Positions 55,242-64,000 of a DNA stretch of 64,000 nucleotides are shown in pieces. The notes beneath the pieces are model-generated. The model was not told the DNA's origin. It did no database searches and worked only from the letters and a program-made list of their open reading frames with translations. The stretch comes from Parerythrobacter_A sp963761775 (lineage in GTDB: Bacteria > Pseudomonadota > Alphaproteobacteria > Sphingomonadales > Sphingomonadaceae): the NCBI GenBank assembly GCA_963761775.1, contig CAVXIF010000011.1:124001-188000 (forward strand), written 5' to 3'. The translations under genes were made by a program, and so were the position numbers. Positions within the stretch are counted from its first letter, which is position 1, and the number at the start of each line of letters is the position of its first letter.

Positions 55242-57827
55242 ATGAACCTCGAGAAATTCACCGAACGCGCCAAGGGTTTCCTGCAATCCGCGCAGACCGT
55301 CGCCATCCGCATGAACCACCAGCGCATCACGCCTGCACATCTGCTCAAGGCGTTGCTGGAGGACGAGGAGGGCATGTGTGCCGGGCTGATCCAGCGGGCC
55401 GGGGGCAATGCGGCATTGGCGGTGGACAGCGTGGACGCCGCCTTGGCGAAAATCGCCAGCGTTTCGGGCAGTGGGGCACAGGCGACGCCAGGCCTGGACA
55501 ACGATGCCGTGCGCGTGCTTGACCAGGCCGAACAGGTCGCGGAGAAATCGGGCGACAGCTTCGTGACGGTGGAGCGGCTGCTGGTCGCGCTGACGCTGGC
55601 GACCACGACGGCGGCAGGCGAGGCGATGAAGGCTGCCAGCGTCACCCCGCAATCGCTGAACGCGGCGATAGAGGCACTGCGCAAGGGCCGCACGGCGGAC
55701 AGCGCGAATGCGGAACAGGCCTACGATGCGATGAAACGCTACGCCCGCGACCTGACGCAGGCCGCACGCGACGGCAAGCTGGATCCGGTGATCGGGCGCG
55801 ACGAGGAAATCCGCCGCACCATCCAGATCCTGGCGCGCCGCACCAAGAACAACCCTGCGCTGATCGGTGAACCCGGCACCGGCAAGACCGCCATCGCCGA
55901 AGGGCTGGCGCTGCGCATCGCCAATGGCGATGTGCCCGACAGCCTCAAGGGCCGCACGCTGATGAGCCTCGACATGGGCGCGCTGATCGCGGGCGCGAAA
56001 TATCGCGGCGAGTTCGAGGAACGGCTGAAGGCCGTGCTGGACGAAGTGAAAGGTGCGGACGGCCAGATCGTGCTGTTCATCGACGAGATGCACACGCTTA
56101 TCGGGGCAGGCGCCAGCGAAGGCAGCATGGATGCCAGCAACCTCTTGAAACCGGCGTTGTCACGCGGCGAGCTGCATTGCATCGGCGCGACGACGCTCGA
56201 CGAGTATCAGAAATACGTAGAAAAGGATCCGGCCCTGCAACGCAGGTTCCAGTCGGTCTATATCGACGAGCCGAGCGTGGAGGACACCATTTCCATCCTG
56301 CGCGGCATCAAGGACAAGTACGAGCTGCACCACGGCATCCGCATCACCGACGGCGCCATCGTGGCGGCGGCGCAGATGAGCAACCGCTACATCCAGAACC
56401 GCTTCCTGCCCGACAAGGCGATCGATCTGATGGACGAGGCCGCCAGCCGCATCCGCATGGAAGTGGAGAGCAAGCCCGAGGAGATCGAGGGGCTGGACCG
56501 CCGCATCATCCAGCTGAAGATCGAGGAATCGGCGCTGGGCAAGGAAAGCGACAGAGCGTCGAAGGACCGGCTGGAAGCCTTGCGCGACGAGCTGGCGAAC
56601 CTGGAGCAGCAGTCGAGCGAGCTGACCACCCGCTGGCAGAACGAGCGCGACAGGATCGCGGCGGAGGGCCGCGTCAAGGAAGACCTGGACGCGGCACGGC
56701 TGGAGCTGGAACAGGCGCAGCGTAACGGGGATCTGGCGAAGGCGGGCGAGCTGTCCTACGGGCGCATTCCCGAACTGGAAAAGCGGCTGGCCGAAGCCGA
56801 GGCCAATTCGGAAAACGCCCTGCTGCGCGAGGAAGTGACCGAGGAGGACATCGCCTCCGTCGTCGAACGCTGGACCGGCGTGCCGGTCGACAAGCTGATG
56901 GAGGGCGAACGCGAGAAACTGATCGACATGGAAGCCATCATCGGCAAGCGCGTGATCGGCCAGACCGATGCGGTGCAGGCGGTATCGAAGGCCGTGCGCC
57001 GCAGCCGCGCGGGGCTACAGGACCCGGGCCGCCCGCTCGGCAGCTTCCTGTTCCTCGGCCCCACCGGCGTCGGCAAGACCGAATTGACCAAGGCGCTTGC
57101 CGGTTTCCTGTTCGACGACGATGCCGCGATGGTCCGCATCGACATGAGCGAATTCATGGAGAAGCACGCGGTCGCCCGCCTGATCGGCGCGCCTCCGGGC
57201 TATGTCGGATACGAGGAAGGCGGCGTGCTGACCGAAGCGGTGCGGCGGCGGCCCTATCAGGTGGTGCTGTTCGACGAGGTGGAGAAAGCCCACGCCGACG
57301 TGTTCAACGTCCTGTTGCAGGTGCTGGACGATGGCCGCCTGACCGACGGGCAGGGCCGTGTGGTCGATTTTTCCAACACGCTCATCATCCTGACGTCCAA
57401 TCTCGGCAGCCAGCATCTGGCCAACATGACCGACGAGCAAAAGGTGTCGGACGTCGAGCCGCAGGTGATGGACGCGGTGCGCGCGCATTTCCGGCCCGAA
57501 TTCCTCAACCGGCTGGACGAGATCATCCTGTTCCACCGCCTCAGCATGGAACACATGGCGCCCATCGTCGAGATACAGGTGGCGCGGGTGCAAAAACTGC
57601 TGGCCGACCGCAAGATTACAATCGACCTGACCGATGCCGCGCTGCGCTGGCTGGGACGGGTGGGGTACGATCCGGTCTACGGCGCGCGCCCGCTGAAACG
57701 CGCGGTGCAGCGTTATGTGCAGGATCCAATGGCCGACAGGCTGCTGGCGGGCGATGTGCCCGACGGCGCGACGGTAGCGATCGACGAAGGCGATGGGGCG
57801 CTGTCGTTCACCGTATCATCGACATGA
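55242..57827 (+). CDS. clpB: ATP-dependent disaggregase ClpB
   Basis: ClpB is a hexameric AAA+ machine that extracts proteins from aggregates with DnaK. The N-domain spans about residues 1-145. NBD1 has Walker A GEPGTGKT at about 206 and Walker B VLFIDEMH. The middle coiled-coil domain spans about 400-525 and contains RLEALRDELANLEQQSSELTTRWQNERDRI. NBD2 has GPTGVGKTELTKALA and VLFDEVEKAHADVFNVLLQ. The protein is 861 residues, normal length, with a clean frame. The absence of a ClpP-binding IGF/L loop separates it from ClpA/ClpC. Confidence 0.97.
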   Translation: MNLEKFTERAKGFLQSAQTVAIRMNHQRITPAHLLKALLEDEEGMCAGLIQRAGGNAALAVDSVDAALAKIASVSGSGAQATPGLDNDAVRVLDQAEQVAEKSGDSFVTVERLLVALTLATTTAAGEAMKAASVTPQSLNAAIEALRKGRTADSANAEQAYDAMKRYARDLTQAARDGKLDPVIGRDEEIRRTIQILARRTKNNPALIGEPGTGKTAIAEGLALRIANGDVPDSLKGRTLMSLDMGALIAGAKYRGEFEERLKAVLDEVKGADGQIVLFIDEMHTLIGAGASEGSMDASNLLKPALSRGELHCIGATTLDEYQKYVEKDPALQRRFQSVYIDEPSVEDTISILRGIKDKYELHHGIRITDGAIVAAAQMSNRYIQNRFLPDKAIDLMDEAASRIRMEVESKPEEIEGLDRRIIQLKIEESALGKESDRASKDRLEALRDELANLEQQSSELTTRWQNERDRIAAEGRVKEDLDAARLELEQAQRNGDLAKAGELSYGRIPELEKRLAEAEANSENALLREEVTEEDIASVVERWTGVPVDKLMEGEREKLIDMEAIIGKRVIGQTDAVQAVSKAVRRSRAGLQDPGRPLGSFLFLGPTGVGKTELTKALAGFLFDDDAAMVRIDMSEFMEKHAVARLIGAPPGYVGYEEGGVLTEAVRRRPYQVVLFDEVEKAHADVFNVLLQVLDDGRLTDGQGRVVDFSNTLIILTSNLGSQHLANMTDEQKVSDVEPQVMDAVRAHFRPEFLNRLDEIILFHRLSMEHMAPIVEIQVARVQKLLADRKITIDLTDAALRWLGRVGYDPVYGARPLKRAVQRYVQDPMADRLLAGDVPDGATVAIDEGDGALSFTVSST

Positions 57828-58169
57828 TTCGGGTCGCCCACGAGCGAAAAGGCAGATAGTTGCTGGTTGACGAAACATTGTTGCGACTATGTGAAACAAC
57901 CAATTGTATGCTATTATTAAAGAACGGCAGGACTTAGCAAATTTCGCTTGTATCTTAAGGGTTTAGACAAGACTGTGGGATAAGCGCAACAGTTCCTGCA
58001 AATACGCTGAACGGCTTTGACAGTTTCATGACGCTCGGCCAGATACGCTTCATTCGGGAACTCGGTCCCGATGCAGACGTGACATGTTTCAGCACCGGCT
58101 CGATAGGCGGGTACAGAAATATACGCACGGGCATCGACCCGGTTCCAGCCTGTCGCAACTGGAGCAACG
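57828..58169 (+). other. 342-bp intergenic region upstream of the TonB receptor gene
   Basis: It is markedly AT-richer than its surroundings at 57860-57970. TTGACG (57867) with TATGTG (57888) at a short 15-base spacing, and an AT-rich TATTATTAAAG further on, may hold the promoter. GGAG at 58161 is the likely ribosome-binding site. No riboswitch core or Fur-box-like palindrome is obvious. Short open frames here are not protein-like. Confidence 0.4.
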
Positions 58170-61100
58170 ATGAAAACCTTTACCACCAAAACGGCCGCGC
58201 GCGGCCTTGCCTGTTCGGCCTCGGCGCTGGCGCTCGTCTTCTCGCATCAACGCCCATGCGCAGAGCACCGGCGTCGAAGGTCAGGATTCCGAGGCAGGCA
58301 TCGTCGATTGCGACGATCTGCAGCCCGGCGTACCGATCCCTGCAGAATGCGATACGGAAATCACCGGCGCGGACGGCGCGGTCCCTGCCGATAACGACCA
58401 GGCGCCATCATCGTTACCGGTTCGCGCATCCGCCGCGACACCTACACCTCCATCTCGCCGCTTCAGGTGCTGACGACCGAACAGTCGCAGGAAGCCGGCC
58501 TGTTCGATCCTTCGCAGATTCTGCAGCGGTCCGAATCCGCCGTCCGGCCAGCAGATCGATGCGACGTTCCAGGGCTTCGTGCTGGAGAACGGCCCGGGGT
58601 CGCAGACGCTCAATCTTCGCGGCCTCGGTGCCGACCGTACGCTGCTGCTCATCAACGGTCGCCGCCTCGCGCCCGCCGGTGTCGAAGGCGCGCCGACCAA
58701 CCCTTCGATCAACCTGCTGCCAGGCTGCTCTGATCGAACGCTACGACCTGCTGCTCGACGGTGCATCGTCGATTTACGGTTCGGACGCCGTCGCCGGTGT
58801 CGGCAACATCGTGCTGCGCAAGGATTTCGACGGTCTCGAACTGTTCGCACGCGGTGAGATCAACCCGCAGGGTGCCGGTGAAGACTACACCATCAGTGCA
58901 GCATACGGCATCAACACCGACCGTGCCTTCATCGGTATCGGTGCGGAATACGACTATCGCGATGACAATCCGCTTCAAGGACCGCGATTTCTTCAGCGGT
59001 TGCGACACGCAACTACGAAGTGGACCAGAACGGCAATATCCTGACGCTTGGCCTTGCGCGACAATGCGATCGTCCAGAACCGGACGCCCGGCGATTTCGG
59101 TGTCCGAACAACGAATGTAAGATCCAGCGTCTCGTGGGCCGTGTCTTTATCACTGGCACGCGGCTCGGCTCGGTCTATTTCCAGGGTGCCAACGCCAATA
59201 CGGGCATTCCGGACTTCAGCGAATCACCGATGCATTCGGGCAGGACCGTTGACCGCAACGGCGACGGCATCCGCGATGTCGATTTCCAGGATTTCAACGG
59301 CAATGGTCTGAATCCGGACAGAAGTGTTTCTAGAGCGAACAGAAGCGTTACAACGTCATGGCCTATGGCGAATACGTGCTTCCGGGCGAAGGCAACATCA
59401 CTCCCTATTTCGAAGCGCTTTACAGCCGCGCCGAGGTCGATTCGGACAATACCGGCGTTTCGCAGCTGTTCCCGTTCGTTCCGGGCAACAATGCCTTCAA
59501 CCCGTGCAACATCAATGCACCGGGTGGTGTTGATTGCCGAAACGCAGGATAACATCTTCAACGGTCTGGTTCCCGGTTCGCCATTCTTTGGGGCCCGGCT
59601 GCCGACCGGCACCAGCCAGGAAGTGCAGCCGATCGTCGGTATTGCGGGCGATCGCAACAACGTGGAAACCGTGCAGGAACAGTACCGCGCCGTGCTTGGG
59701 GTAAAGGGTGATCTCGCCTTCATTTCGCCCAGCTGGGAATTCGACGTTTACGGCATGTATTCCAAGTCGGAAGGGTCAAGCATCCGTCGCGGTATCCGCG
59801 AAGACCGCCTGGCGCTCTCGCTCGGTCTCGATCCGACCAGCCCCGCGTTCCAGATTACCGCGCCCGGCAACCCACAGCTGGCCGGCGGAGCCTGCGCCAC
59901 CAGCGGCTTTGCAGATCCCAGCCTGGTCCAGCCCGACCTGGTCGCCGGCTGTGTGCCGGTAAACCTGTTCGCACCCAGCCTGTTCGGCACGCCGTTCGGC
60001 GATTTCGCCTCGCAGGCGGAACGCGATTACCTGTTCGGACGAGCGCACGTTCGATACCGAATACGAACAGATCGTGGTCAACGCGCTCGTTTCGGGTACG
60101 CTCTTCAACTTGCCGGCGGGTCCGGTCGGCGGCGCGTTCGGCCTGGAATATCGGCGTGACAAGATCAACTCGATCCCGGATGCCGTTGCATCGAAGGGCC
60201 TGTTCTTCGGCTTCTTCGCCGACCAGGGCGCCGTGGGTAACAAGGAAATCAAGGAAGCGTTTGCGGAAATCGATCATTCCGCTCCAGTCGGGCAAGCCCT
60301 TCGTCCGCGAACTGACGGTCAACCTTTCGGGCCGTGTATACGGACGAGGAGTTCTACGGTTCGAACTTCACCTACTCGGTCAAGGGTGGCTGGCGTCCGA
60401 TCGACGCACTGCAGCTGAAGTTCAGCTACGGCACGTCGTTCCGCGCACCGAACCTGCGTGAGAACTTCCTCGCCGGACAAAGCGGCTTCAACGGCATCTT
60501 CGATCCGTGCGCCGTCCCCGAAGCGGCGTTCAACTCCCAGGCTGGCGGTTACAACCCGGCGCTCGATACACGCGATCCCGTCATCCTCGCCAATTGTCGC
60601 CGCGAAGGCCGCGATCCTACCCGCGTCGGTATCGATCCGCTCGGTGTGAACACCCTGCAGGTACCAAGTGTCGAGATCACGTCCGGCGGCAGCTTCGATA
60701 TCGACCCCGAAACGTCGCGTTCGCTGACGGCAGGTTTCGCATTCGAGGAAACCTTCGGCGACGGCTACGACATCAGTCTCGGGTTCAACTACTACGATAT
60801 CAAGTTGGAAGACTGCGATCATCGAACCCAGCTCGCAGTTCATCGTCAACGACTGTTTCACGCGTCAGGATGGACAGCGCAGCCAGTTCTGCGACCGCAT
60901 CATTACGGATACGGCCGCTTCGTCCAGACTGCTGATTTCGGACATCAATTCCGGCTTCATCAACCTGAACTCGGAAAGCGTGCGCGGTCTCGATATCAAT
61001 GCCACCTTCGGCAAGGAAATCGTGGCATTCGGCAACGTGATCGATTTCGGTGTCAATGTGCGGGCAAACCATCTGATCGAACGCAGCTCGCTGTTCATCG

Positions 61101-61591
61101 ATGACGATGGCAACGAAACGTTCGACGATTTCGCTGGCGAGTTCTTCTTCCCCAGCTGGACCGGCCGCACGACCTTCACCGCCGACATCGACGATTTCCG
61201 CCTGACCTATCAGATCCGGTATGTCAGCGATGTCGAGCAGGCCGCAGACGAAATCGATCTGTTCAGCGATGCCTTCCGGAATGCACCCGACGGCTCCGGT
61301 CCGACCGGCTTCGTCGGCGACACCTGCACGGGTGGCGGTGCCGCTAACTTCGATGGAGACGGCGTGTTCTGTCGCGATGTCGGTTTCGCCGAAGAGCAGT
61401 TCTATCACACCGCCTCGCTGCGTTATCGCTTCGACGGGTTCACCATCATTGCGGGGGTCGATAATATCTTCAACACCCGTCCGCCGCTGGTGGACAGCAG
61501 CGAAGTGCTGGCGATCGCCAACACCGCGCTCGGCGCTTCCTACGACTATGATGGCCGCGAATTCTTCGCATCCATCCGCAAGGAATTCTGA
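58170..61591 (+). pseudogene. TonB-dependent outer-membrane receptor with about 17 frame changes
   Basis: A roughly 1134-residue receptor can be traced through all three frames. It runs from signal peptide (MKTFTTKTAARGL, NAHAQ), plug (IIVTGSRIRRDTYTSISPLQVL, GFVLENGPGSQTLNLRGLGADRTLLLINGRRL, DLLLDGASSIYGSDAVAGV) and barrel (YTDEEFYGSNFTYSVKGGWRPIDALQLKFSYGTSFRAPNLRENF) to the C-terminal REFFASIRKEF. Frame changes lie near 58245, 58395-58405 (double), 58540, 58721, 58976, 59009, 59056, 59092, 59112, 59317, 59332, 59545, 60039, 60273, 60334 and 60811. Each moves the frame one step in the same direction, as expected from single extra bases. The flanking clpB and S9 genes are clean. The ligand is unknown; the downstream S9 peptidase hints at peptides. 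Confidence 0.85.
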
Positions 61592-61624
61592 GCCCGGTGA
61601 CGGTATCAATTCTGCCATGACCAG

Positions 61625-61663
61625 AAAGGCCCTGCAACCGGACTTGGTTGCGGGGCCTTTTTT
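61625..61663 (+). terminator. Rho-independent terminator of the TonB receptor gene
   Basis: AAAGGCCCTGCAACC and GGTTGCGGGGCCTTTTTT form a strong hairpin with a T run, about 35 bases after the receptor stop. Confidence 0.88.
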
Positions 61664-61706
61664 GTGCTAAGGCACCGTTCAGCAAAGACTTTATAGGGAA
61701 CGCACC

Positions 61707-63737
61707 ATGACGATCATGAAATCCACCCTTCTCGCCGCCTCCGCAGCCGCTCTGGCTGTCGGCATGGCTTCCACGACATCCGAACCTGCCATCGCGCAAA
61801 CCGCGGCAACCGCCACGCAGAATCAGCCGATCGCTATCGAAGCCTGGGCCTTGCGCGACGTGATGCCCACCGTACAGGTCTCGCCGAGCGGCAAGTATCT
61901 CATGCTGATGAAGCTGGAGAGCAAGGAGGGTGAGTATGTCATGGAGATATACGAAACCGAGAACCTCCAGAAAAAACCCATCCGCACCAATGCCGACCCG
62001 ATGGAACTGCTCAGCGCGAGCTGGGTCAATGACGACACGATCTTCGGCACCGCGTGGCAGGTCAACCGCAAAACGGTGAAGGGTCCCGAAGAGGACGTTC
62101 GCGATTACAAGGCGTTCTCCTTCAACGTCCGGACCAAGAAGTTTGCCGAAGTGGCGGGTGAGTTCGGCATCGTGAACGTCCTGCCGAACGATCCCGATCA
62201 TATTCTGGTCGAAAGCGTGCTTGCTAACGATGGTGGCGGCACCGGGATCGATCCGTTTGCGGCGTTCCGTCCCCGCTCCTATTTCAAGTTCAACCTGAAG
62301 ACCGGCCGCAATACGCTCGTGCTGAAGGGCAACGATACCTACCCGCAGGCGAGCTTCGATAACGAAGGCAATCCCCGCTTCACCGGAACCTACGATCCGA
62401 ACACGAGCGAGCAGCGGTTCTTCTATCGCAAGCCAGGTGACGGTTCATGGACCCGCGTGGACGGCATGACCTACGACCTGGACGAGAAGGAAAACCTGTA
62501 CCGCGTTCTCGGCGGCGTGCACGGATTCCAAGGTTTCAAGCAGGGCGATCCGAACACCGGCTACATCATCGATAACCCCGACGGCGACAAGGCCGCCTTG
62601 TACGAGTTCGACTTCAACACCGGCAAGCTGGGCAAGAAGCTGTACGGCAACGATACCGCGGATATCCTCGGCATCCAGCAAAGCTCGATGGCCTGGGCGG
62701 GTGACACATCGCTGGTGGCTGCCGTTTATTCGGGCGAGAAGTACGAGCGCGAATGGTTCGACGAAACCGAGAAGGCGCTGTACAAGAACCTCGAGGCGCA
62801 GATCCCCAATGCGCACCAGGTCAGCATCACCAGCCGGTCGCGTGATGGCAACACGATGATCGTCAGCAACCGCGGTCCGCGTGATCCCGGCTCGTGGTGG
62901 CTGGTCAAGGACAGCAAGATGACCAAGATCGGCAGCCGCAATCCGCTGCTGCCGGCGGATCAGCTGTCGGACGTAAAATTCATCAAATATCCCGCGCGCG
63001 ACGGTCGTATGATTCCCGGTTACGTGACGATGCCAAAGGGCGAGGGGCCGTTCCCGCTGGTGGTGTTGCCGCATGGTGGTCCGCATGTAAATGAAGTCAT
63101 CAGCTACGACGAATGGGGACAATTGCTGGCCAATAACGGCTATATGGTGCTGCAGCCGCAGTATCGCATGTCCGTTGGCTGGGGTCAGGACCACTTCGAC
63201 AGCGCCAATGGCCAGCACGGTCTCGCCATGCAGGACGACAAGGACGATGGCGCGCTCTATCTGGTCGAGCAGGGTCTGGCCGATCCGGATCGGATGGCGA
63301 TGTTTGGCTGGTCCTATGGCGGCTATGCTGCGCTGGTCGCGACCAGTCGCGAGAACAACATCTACCAGTGTGCCATCGCCGGCGCAGCGGTTGCAGATGC
63401 GGAGAAGGTCTACTTCAAGCGAAAGGGTACCGGTTCGCCCAAGCCGCTCGACGAGTGGGGCCGCAATCGCGGGATGACCACGATCAATCCGATCAAGGAA
63501 GTGGCAAAGGCCAATATCCCGTTGCTCATGGTGCATGGCGATGTCGATGCGCGCGTGCTGCGGTTCAACTACGACGACTACAAGAAGGAAATGGAGCGCA
63601 ACGGAAAGGACGCGCAGTATCTCCTGCTGGAAGGTGCCGACCATTTCTCGCGCACGCTGATGTATAACCACCAGGAACAGTTCTACACCAAGATGCTGGA
63701 CTTCCTGAAGAACGATTGCGGTCCCGACGGGCTGTAA
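61707..63737 (+). CDS. S9-family prolyl oligopeptidase-type serine peptidase, exported
   Basis: This 676-residue protein has a signal peptide ending PAIAQ, an N-terminal beta-propeller (about 45-410) that gates access, and a C-terminal alpha/beta-hydrolase domain. The nucleophile Ser is in FGWSYGGYAA (GxSxGG), the acid is in HGDVDARVLRFN and the His in GADHFSR. The oxyanion region is VVLPHGGPHVN. These peptidases cut short peptides after Pro or Ala; dipeptidyl or acyl-aminoacyl activity is possible. It follows the TonB receptor on the same strand but behind a terminator. Confidence 0.92.
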   Translation: MTIMKSTLLAASAAALAVGMASTTSEPAIAQTAATATQNQPIAIEAWALRDVMPTVQVSPSGKYLMLMKLESKEGEYVMEIYETENLQKKPIRTNADPMELLSASWVNDDTIFGTAWQVNRKTVKGPEEDVRDYKAFSFNVRTKKFAEVAGEFGIVNVLPNDPDHILVESVLANDGGGTGIDPFAAFRPRSYFKFNLKTGRNTLVLKGNDTYPQASFDNEGNPRFTGTYDPNTSEQRFFYRKPGDGSWTRVDGMTYDLDEKENLYRVLGGVHGFQGFKQGDPNTGYIIDNPDGDKAALYEFDFNTGKLGKKLYGNDTADILGIQQSSMAWAGDTSLVAAVYSGEKYEREWFDETEKALYKNLEAQIPNAHQVSITSRSRDGNTMIVSNRGPRDPGSWWLVKDSKMTKIGSRNPLLPADQLSDVKFIKYPARDGRMIPGYVTMPKGEGPFPLVVLPHGGPHVNEVISYDEWGQLLANNGYMVLQPQYRMSVGWGQDHFDSANGQHGLAMQDDKDDGALYLVEQGLADPDRMAMFGWSYGGYAALVATSRENNIYQCAIAGAAVADAEKVYFKRKGTGSPKPLDEWGRNRGMTTINPIKEVAKANIPLLMVHGDVDARVLRFNYDDYKKEMERNGKDAQYLLLEGADHFSRTLMYNHQEQFYTKMLDFLKNDCGPDGL

Positions 63738-63754
63738 ATCATACGCCGACCGCA

Positions 63755-63795
63755 CAAAAAGGCCCGCCTGTCATGCAACAGGCGGGCCTTTTTTG
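63755..63795. terminator. Bidirectional terminator between the S9 gene and the partial gene
   Basis: AAAAAGGCCCGCCTG and CAGGCGGGCCTTTTTT form a near-perfect hairpin with A/T runs on both sides, serving both convergent genes. Confidence 0.88.
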
Positions 63796-63837
63796 TATCG
63801 CGCAACTCCGCGTTGTAGCGGGGGAAGCAAGGGGTAG

Positions 63838-64000
63838 CTATTCCACCCGCCGCCCTTTCACACCCATTTGCCCATTGACGCGGATAAAATAGCTGCCGAG
63901 CGAGGCGCGCTTGAATTCCACACTGTCGCCGACCTTGATGCGCCCCAGCCGCGGCGGCGCGCTGGCGATCCGCCATACCGCGTCACCCTCGGCGATCGTG
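63838..64000 (-). CDS. Unidentified protein, C-terminal 53 residues only
   Basis: An open minus-strand frame from the window edge to TAG at 63838-63840 encodes TIAEGDAVWRIA, LGRIKVGDSVEFKRASLGSYFIRVNGQMGVKGRRVE. The sequence is compact and beta-rich, without an identifiable motif. The codon use matches the neighbours, and a terminator follows, so it is probably a real gene end. I cannot name the family. Confidence 0.55.
   Translation of the reverse strand, partial: TIAEGDAVWRIASAPPRLGRIKVGDSVEFKRASLGSYFIRVNGQMGVKGRRVE

Noticed and set aside
58028..58169. Small gene before the TonB receptor
   Set aside because: The frame is open, but the peptide has no motif, and it is simply the reading frame later used by part of the receptor.

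Overview
The window is high-GC, densely coded DNA from an alphaproteobacterium, most probably a member of the Sphingomonadales (Erythrobacteraceae/Sphingomonadaceae type). The evidence is a ChpT histidine phosphotransferase, an ATP12-type F1-ATPase chaperone, a DUF3297 protein, a TorF-family porin, an NfrB-like glycosyltransferase pair, a very large sphingomonad-style TonB receptor, and a dispersed palindromic repeat (core TTCGACAAGCTCAG) of the kind common in sphingomonads. This is chromosomal housekeeping sequence; no prophage, integron, CRISPR array or complete insertion sequence was seen.

Layout. 1-11.5 kb: der (partial), a CHAP hydrolase, DUF3297, tRNA-Leu(UAG), trigger factor with a histone-like tail, a cation/proton antiporter, an acyltransferase, clpP, clpX, a fasciclin lipoprotein, mtgA and rpoH. 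11.5-19 kb: a GIY-YIG/RluD fusion created across a palindromic repeat, a JAMM metallopeptidase, chpT, a murein amidase, the RNase P RNA, then a phosphatase-ugd-MFS operon on the minus strand. 19-31 kb: TorF porin, a glyoxalase-like protein, a broken nhaA, an NfrB/NfrA-like pair, TauE with TIGR02186, the cyanide-insensitive bd-type oxidase cydAB with DUF2474, a HerA-like ATPase and queE. 31-42 kb: valS carrying a palindromic repeat inside its frame, a divergent MlaEFD-lipoprotein lipid transport operon, and a six-gene minus-strand operon crcB-rluC-paiB-gph-small membrane protein-atp12 in which every junction overlaps. 42-47 kb: rpsU, an FKBP isomerase and gatCAB, followed by about 1.2 kb without a convincing gene that holds two MITE-like repeats flanking a strongly structured, possibly RNA-coding segment. 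47.8-64 kb: a small unknown protein, an M16 peptidase and a penicillin-acylase-family hydrolase, a porin, clpB behind a heat-shock type promoter, a TonB receptor with about 17 frame changes, an S9 peptidase and a partial unknown gene.

Functionally the window is rich in proteostasis genes: trigger factor, ClpXP, ClpB, sigma-32 (RpoH) and an FKBP. Envelope maintenance is the second theme: MtgA, amidase, Mla, porins and UDP-glucose dehydrogenase.

The most striking oddity is the number of frame changes. Several genes, including essential ones (valS, gatA, gatB) and cydA, nhaA, herA and the TonB receptor, can only be read by repeatedly removing one base. Every single-step change is in the same (+1, extra base) direction. 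An insertion-biased sequencing or consensus error is the simplest explanation, but the clustering in particular genes deserves a check. Gene ends and protein sequences in those genes should be treated as provisional.
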